Assembly: GCA_902801485.1 (NCBI GenBank)
Contig: CADCIP010000014.1
Coordinates: 1-64,000, forward strand
DNA length: 64,000 nucleotides
Origin: an uncultured Bacteroidales bacterium
Lineage (GTDB): Bacteria > Bacteroidota > Bacteroidia > Bacteroidales > Bacteroidaceae
Direction of reading: 5' to 3'
Under the pieces are notes generated by a model. It was not told the origin of the DNA. It saw nothing but the letters and a program-made list of their open reading frames with translations, and searched no databases. Shown here piece after piece: positions 60,560-64,000 of this stretch (its first letter is position 1; each line of letters starts with the position of its first letter). The translations under genes were made by a program, and so were the position numbers.

Positions 60560-63226
60560 TTATTTAATGACCACTTTCTTTCCATTACTGATATATACAC
60601 CTTTGGCAGGTCTCGACACTTTAAGACCATGAAGGCTATAGAACTCCGTCGGCATTGCATCAACATGAGAACCAGCATCCGCAACACCTGTCGCCTCGTC
60701 TTCAAAGATGAGCGACCTTACCATACTTCCCGACAAGGTTAGATATGCCTTATGCGCAGGAATCATTAACCCTAAGCTCACAGGATAGAATCCTGTCACA
60801 CCTTTCTTTGTTGACAGAGCAAAGGTGTTTGCCTGTGCTGCTGTTTCCGTCAATGTACCATGCAATAGGTTATCTGCAACATTATCAGCAGCATTATCCG
60901 TCTTATACAAGTCATACCATGCGCTGCCAGTACCTTTCAGAATAAATCCTGTCTCTGCTGGAATCACACTTATTTCCTGCAACTCCACAGTCGTTTCCGT
61001 TACATTATTCACTATATAGGCAGTCACTCCTGTCGTCTTGCTGATATCCAGCTTATTCTCCGAACAATAAGTAGAATAACCATCCTCAGCCAGTTTAATA
61101 GCCTCCGGCAGTTCAATGTTTAGTGTCAAATCGTTTGTCACGTTCTCACGTCCCGTACCATACTGACTCTTATCCTGCAGCATACTGCTTGCCATATCTT
61201 TCAGCTCCTTTGCTTTTGCTGCACCAATAAACATTTGTCCCAAATCGGCAGCTTTTATCAGTGCCGTTAGTGTTTCCTGGGCACTTGCATTCTCATTCTC
61301 ATTTCCTTCTGCATGGAAGATAAAGGCCTGTGCTGCTGTAGGGGCTATCAATTTGTAAGCCTGACCTTTGGCTGCTATCTGGTTCTGAGCAGCAGTCTTC
61401 AGTCGTTCCTTAGCAATTTCCACCTTTGATACTGTAATATTGCCCGTCAGTTCACTTATCTGGTCTGCTCCTTCCACGGCATTACCTAATATATAGAGAC
61501 CTGGATATTGGCTTGCATCGCCATAGTACATTACTACATTACCCCACGGTGAGAACAAAGCCAGTGTTCCAGCAGGACAAGCCCCTTCTATACAGTCTGA
61601 CGAATAACTGATAGTCGTCTCTGGATAGAATATCTTCTCATTCGTGCTATAGTTCTGCACCTCTCTTGTTGTTGGCAACATATTATATAAGGATAGAGCG
61701 GCACTTGTTTCGTTAAGCTCAAAGGTAACATTATGATTACCGTCAGTCACTTTGATCCGCTTAGGCAGTGCCTCGTCAGCTATTCTTCCTGTTGCTATCA
61801 CCATGTCAGTGAAGTCCGCACTCATCGTTACTTCACGATAGTCACATGGATATGAAATCAGTGAACCCGTATTCACGTCGAATATTTCTCTCGACTTGTC
61901 AGCATTCCAGTCCTTGGCAATATCAGAGGTATGGAAATGACCTGTAAACACAACACGGATTCCCGCATCTGCCAATGTGTTACGCACTGTCTCGTAGCTT
62001 CGTACCACAGCCGTATTTACATAGTTATCCACTCCAGTAAAATGCGGTATCAGCGGATGATGCATCATAGCAATCACCTTCTTTCCGCTTGCTCTGGCAG
62101 CAGTGGCTTTCTCAACCACCCAGTTCAGTGTTGTTTCCGATACATTACCATCAGTTCCGGAATCTATTCCTATTACCACCAGTCCTGCGATGGGTTCGCA
62201 AGCATAGGTCAATGATGTTCCCTCACGCTCCGAACCTGTTCCATAGCCATAGTTGGCATACTGTGTAGCAAACCACTCATTCGTTGCCACAGTAGCTGTT
62301 GTTGTACTCTCGCCATCATAATATACTGCATCGCTATTACTGCCCCTGTCATGATTGCCGGGAATTACCAAGGTCTGTATGCCTATAGTTCTCAGTTCAT
62401 CAAGCTTACTTTTCACATATTGATGACTTATCTGTTCTCCGTCTTTGGTCAGGTCTCCAGAGATGAGAACAAGGCCCGGACGCAAGTCCCACTTGATCTT
62501 TTCAATCATATCATCAAACAGGAGCTGGCTGTAGTCAACCAATTTGCGTTGACCGTTCAAATATGTCGTCCATGCCGTTCCCTCGTTTACCAACAACCCC
62601 GGTGCCATCACATGAGGATCAGACAACACCACCATTTTCTGATTATCTATGGCACTAACTTGATTCGTAGCCAACAACCAATCATTTAGCATAGAGGCAG
62701 CCTGAGGAACCTGCGAAGACCTAATCCACAGTTTGTTGCTTTGGAATACGCCATTTGGAATCAGTCTTTCTGCATCTTCCACAACACCACTGATACCCGA
62801 GCTGGCACTCGATACAATCATCCAGATTATCTTCCCGGCCATTGCAGCACCATTATTAAACAAGAATGTCTGCATGGGTGCAGCCATCTGACTCCACCAC
62901 AATGGTGTGGCTATGATGATGTCATCATATTGAGTTAAATCCACACTCACTGGCTTGATAGCCGGATAACTGGCTGCTTTATTCGGAGCAGCTTTAATAG
63001 CATTCAGCAGTTGTGTACCGAGAGCATAGTTATCCGCAGCATAGTCCAGTCCCTCTTCAGCAGGCTGTATCTCCACCACATCCACATCCTTCTGTGAGGC
63101 CAACTCGTTCACTATGGTTCTCACATTGTTCGTGAAACTATAGTACGCCACCAGTGTTTTAGCACTGATTCCGCAGCACATTCCTATCAATAGGATAGCC
63201 AACATCAATGATCTTGTTTTACACAT
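60560..63226 (-). CDS. Secreted flavodoxin-metallophosphoesterase-cyclophilin-like fusion protein
   Basis: An 888-residue exported protein that joins domains normally found apart. After a signal peptide (to about AKT24) comes a flavodoxin-like domain (TLVAYYSFTNNVRTIVNELA, DIIIATPLWWSQMAAPMQTF). From about 195 to 470 is a calcineurin-like phosphoesterase with LSDPH, SGDLTKDG, PGNHDRG, MMHHPLIPH and TGHFHTSD. From about 540 is a cyclophilin-like module (LALFSPWGNVVMYYGDAS, YILGNAVEGADQI). The tail FYSLHGLKVSRPAKGVYISN, then GKKVVIK, is the Prevotella type. In other Prevotella the flavodoxin and cyclophilin-like domains occur together without the phosphoesterase. The ATG at 63226 is chosen because the -7 box (63261-63254) excludes the one at 63268. 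Confidence 0.8.
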   Translation of the reverse strand: MCKTRSLMLAILLIGMCCGISAKTLVAYYSFTNNVRTIVNELASQKDVDVVEIQPAEEGLDYAADNYALGTQLLNAIKAAPNKAASYPAIKPVSVDLTQYDDIIIATPLWWSQMAAPMQTFLFNNGAAMAGKIIWMIVSSASSGISGVVEDAERLIPNGVFQSNKLWIRSSQVPQAASMLNDWLLATNQVSAIDNQKMVVLSDPHVMAPGLLVNEGTAWTTYLNGQRKLVDYSQLLFDDMIEKIKWDLRPGLVLISGDLTKDGEQISHQYVKSKLDELRTIGIQTLVIPGNHDRGSNSDAVYYDGESTTTATVATNEWFATQYANYGYGTGSEREGTSLTYACEPIAGLVVIGIDSGTDGNVSETTLNWVVEKATAARASGKKVIAMMHHPLIPHFTGVDNYVNTAVVRSYETVRNTLADAGIRVVFTGHFHTSDIAKDWNADKSREIFDVNTGSLISYPCDYREVTMSADFTDMVIATGRIADEALPKRIKVTDGNHNVTFELNETSAALSLYNMLPTTREVQNYSTNEKIFYPETTISYSSDCIEGACPAGTLALFSPWGNVVMYYGDASQYPGLYILGNAVEGADQISELTGNITVSKVEIAKERLKTAAQNQIAAKGQAYKLIAPTAAQAFIFHAEGNENENASAQETLTALIKAADLGQMFIGAAKAKELKDMASSMLQDKSQYGTGRENVTNDLTLNIELPEAIKLAEDGYSTYCSENKLDISKTTGVTAYIVNNVTETTVELQEISVIPAETGFILKGTGSAWYDLYKTDNAADNVADNLLHGTLTETAAQANTFALSTKKGVTGFYPVSLGLMIPAHKAYLTLSGSMVRSLIFEDEATGVADAGSHVDAMPTEFYSLHGLKVSRPAKGVYISNGKKVVIK

Positions 63227-63268
63227 AATTATTTCTCTATTAGTTTTCGGTTGCAAAATTACTGCCAT

Positions 63269-63662
63269 TTTCCCATTTTATAGTTACATAAATCACAGAA
63301 AAATATACCATAATCACAGATAAAATTACTTTTAATAAAAACACGCCATCACAACAACTCTTATGTCTTTAGAGTTAAAGAGGAGATCCTACCCGGCCCT
63401 CCTTGAAAGGAGGGAGAAAGGAGGTTGTTGTCAAGAGTCAAGGGGCTGGAGTACTGTTTACCGTTTACGGTTTACAGTTTACAGTTCCGCTAACCGCTAA
63501 CCACTAACCGCTAACCCTTAACCTCTAACCTTTCAAGAAACCATGAACCATAATTTCTCCGGCGGAGAGAAAGGAATATTACTTCTTCCCTCTTACCTCT
63601 TCCATCTTACATCTTCCATCTTACATCTTCCCTCTTACTTCTTACTTCTTCCCTCTTACTTC
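63269..63662. repeat. Intergenic stretch with three repeat types
   Basis: A GC-type unit CCCTCCTTGAAAGGAGGG lies at 63397-63414. A mosaic array follows (63428-63535: CAAGAGTCAAGGGGCTGGAG, GTTTACCGTTTACGG, CCGCTAACCACTAACCG). Then a pyrimidine-rich array (63576-63662) repeats CTTCCATCTTACAT and CTTACTTCTT. No gene is convincing here; an 83-codon plus-strand frame consists mostly of the last array. Confidence 0.7.
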
Positions 63663-64000
63663 TTAGCTCTCAAGAATCCACTTCCATACTGGAACAATCT
63701 CAATAATGCCATGCTTATCGTTGATGGTTTCCTCTTCGTCATAAGTCAGAATCAGTCTCCTTTTACAAGACAAACGATTAGGCAGTTTTTGTAAGGCCTC
63801 CGTTTCACGCTTTCTGGTTTCTTCATCGTGCAGTGAATAACTAACCTGGATAGCCAATTCGTCATCAGGAATATAGAAATCAACCTCATAGCCGTCATTA
63901 TAGAAGAATATACGTCCATTGTCAATATCGTGACCATATATACGGAACAGTTGAATAGCCACAAGATTCTCTAAAAGCACAGCGTTCCTATCAATAAGGA
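63663..64000 (-). CDS. C-terminal part of an AAA-DUF4143 ATPase (runs off the window)
   Basis: The frame is open to the right edge (LIDRNAVLLENLVAIQLFR at the visible start), so the N-terminal ATPase domain lies outside. The visible part is the DUF4143 tail: GYEVDFYIPDDELAIQVSYS with the D and QxS-type residues in place of the usual D...ExK nuclease residues, and RRLILTYDEEETI. Such proteins are ATPases of unknown role, numerous in Bacteroidales. The last codons end just after the pyrimidine-rich array. Confidence 0.8.
   Translation of the reverse strand, partial: LIDRNAVLLENLVAIQLFRIYGHDIDNGRIFFYNDGYEVDFYIPDDELAIQVSYSLHDEETRKRETEALQKLPNRLSCKRRLILTYDEEETINDKHGIIEIVPVWKWILES

Noticed and set aside
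63543..63794. Possible 83-residue membrane protein on the plus strand
   Set aside because: Most of it is the translated pyrimidine-rich array (LPSYFLLLPSYFL) and it overlaps the DUF4143 gene end.

Overview
The window is chromosomal DNA of a Bacteroidales bacterium, most likely a Prevotella-type organism (Prevotellaceae). The signs are: promoters of the form TTTG-N19/20-TAnnTTTG; an almost complete absence of Shine-Dalgarno sequences; secreted proteins that end in a short G-(V/I)-Y-(F/I)-x-(D/N)-G-K-K tail; a 32-residue 'smalltalk' peptide; Bacteroidetes-type ParE, SpeA and TopA; and AGE-type sialic acid epimerisation. No rRNA, prophage or CRISPR array is present. There is one tRNA, tRNA-Leu(CAA).

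Layout. 1-2.0 kb: smalltalk peptide, a 145-bp IS-derived miniature element, and a CrtI/RetSat-type FAD oxidoreductase. 2.0-6.0 kb (minus): an operon of CPBP protease, ferredoxin-nitroreductase fusion, secreted beta-propeller and lipoprotein. 6.2-18.8 kb: a sialic acid locus in two pieces. The first is nanA plus a two-domain sialate O-acetylesterase. The second is a membrane-anchored AraC regulator, a NanM-NanT (mutarotase-symporter) fusion and the AGE epimerase. Between them sits a minus-strand group with a secreted SdsA1-like alkylsulfatase, a lipoprotein and a 40-residue membrane peptide. 18.9-21 kb: an AAA ATPase and a chimeric gene. 21-30.4 kb (minus): flippase, SpmAB, ruvB, ybeY, ctpA, coaD and parE, with two DUF559 nuclease genes inserted among them. 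30.6-41 kb: GNAT enzyme, outer-membrane barrel, a large GH2 beta-galactosidase, and a lipoprotein/choice-of-anchor pair. 41.4-48.8 kb (minus): sigma/anti-sigma pair, argB, speA, a four-helix-bundle protein, aroK, and topA carrying an in-frame amber codon. 48.8-64 kb: Nudix, NfeD-flotillin pair, aquaporin, a secreted phosphoesterase, tRNA-Leu, sugar and capsule genes (rhaM, WbuC-type cupin, ugd, CapD-like), a flavodoxin-phosphoesterase-cyclophilin-like fusion, and the end of a DUF4143 ATPase.

The most unusual feature is two families of short dispersed repeats that occur between genes and also inside genes in an open frame. Family 1 is GC-rich and palindromic (about 35 bp; a 115-117 bp version has two inner hairpins with compensatory base changes). 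Both DUF559 nuclease genes in the window sit between two inverted copies of it, 12-23 bp away, as REP repeats flank RAYT genes. Family 2 is an AT-rich mosaic of 6-9 bp words (TAAACT, GTAAACC, CTAACCG and relatives). It flanks the four-helix-bundle (S23/IVP-type) gene in inverted orientation and is also found inside the ECF sigma factor gene. The inference that each resident gene helps its repeat family move is untested but specific. Function calls rest on motifs read by eye; no database search was possible.
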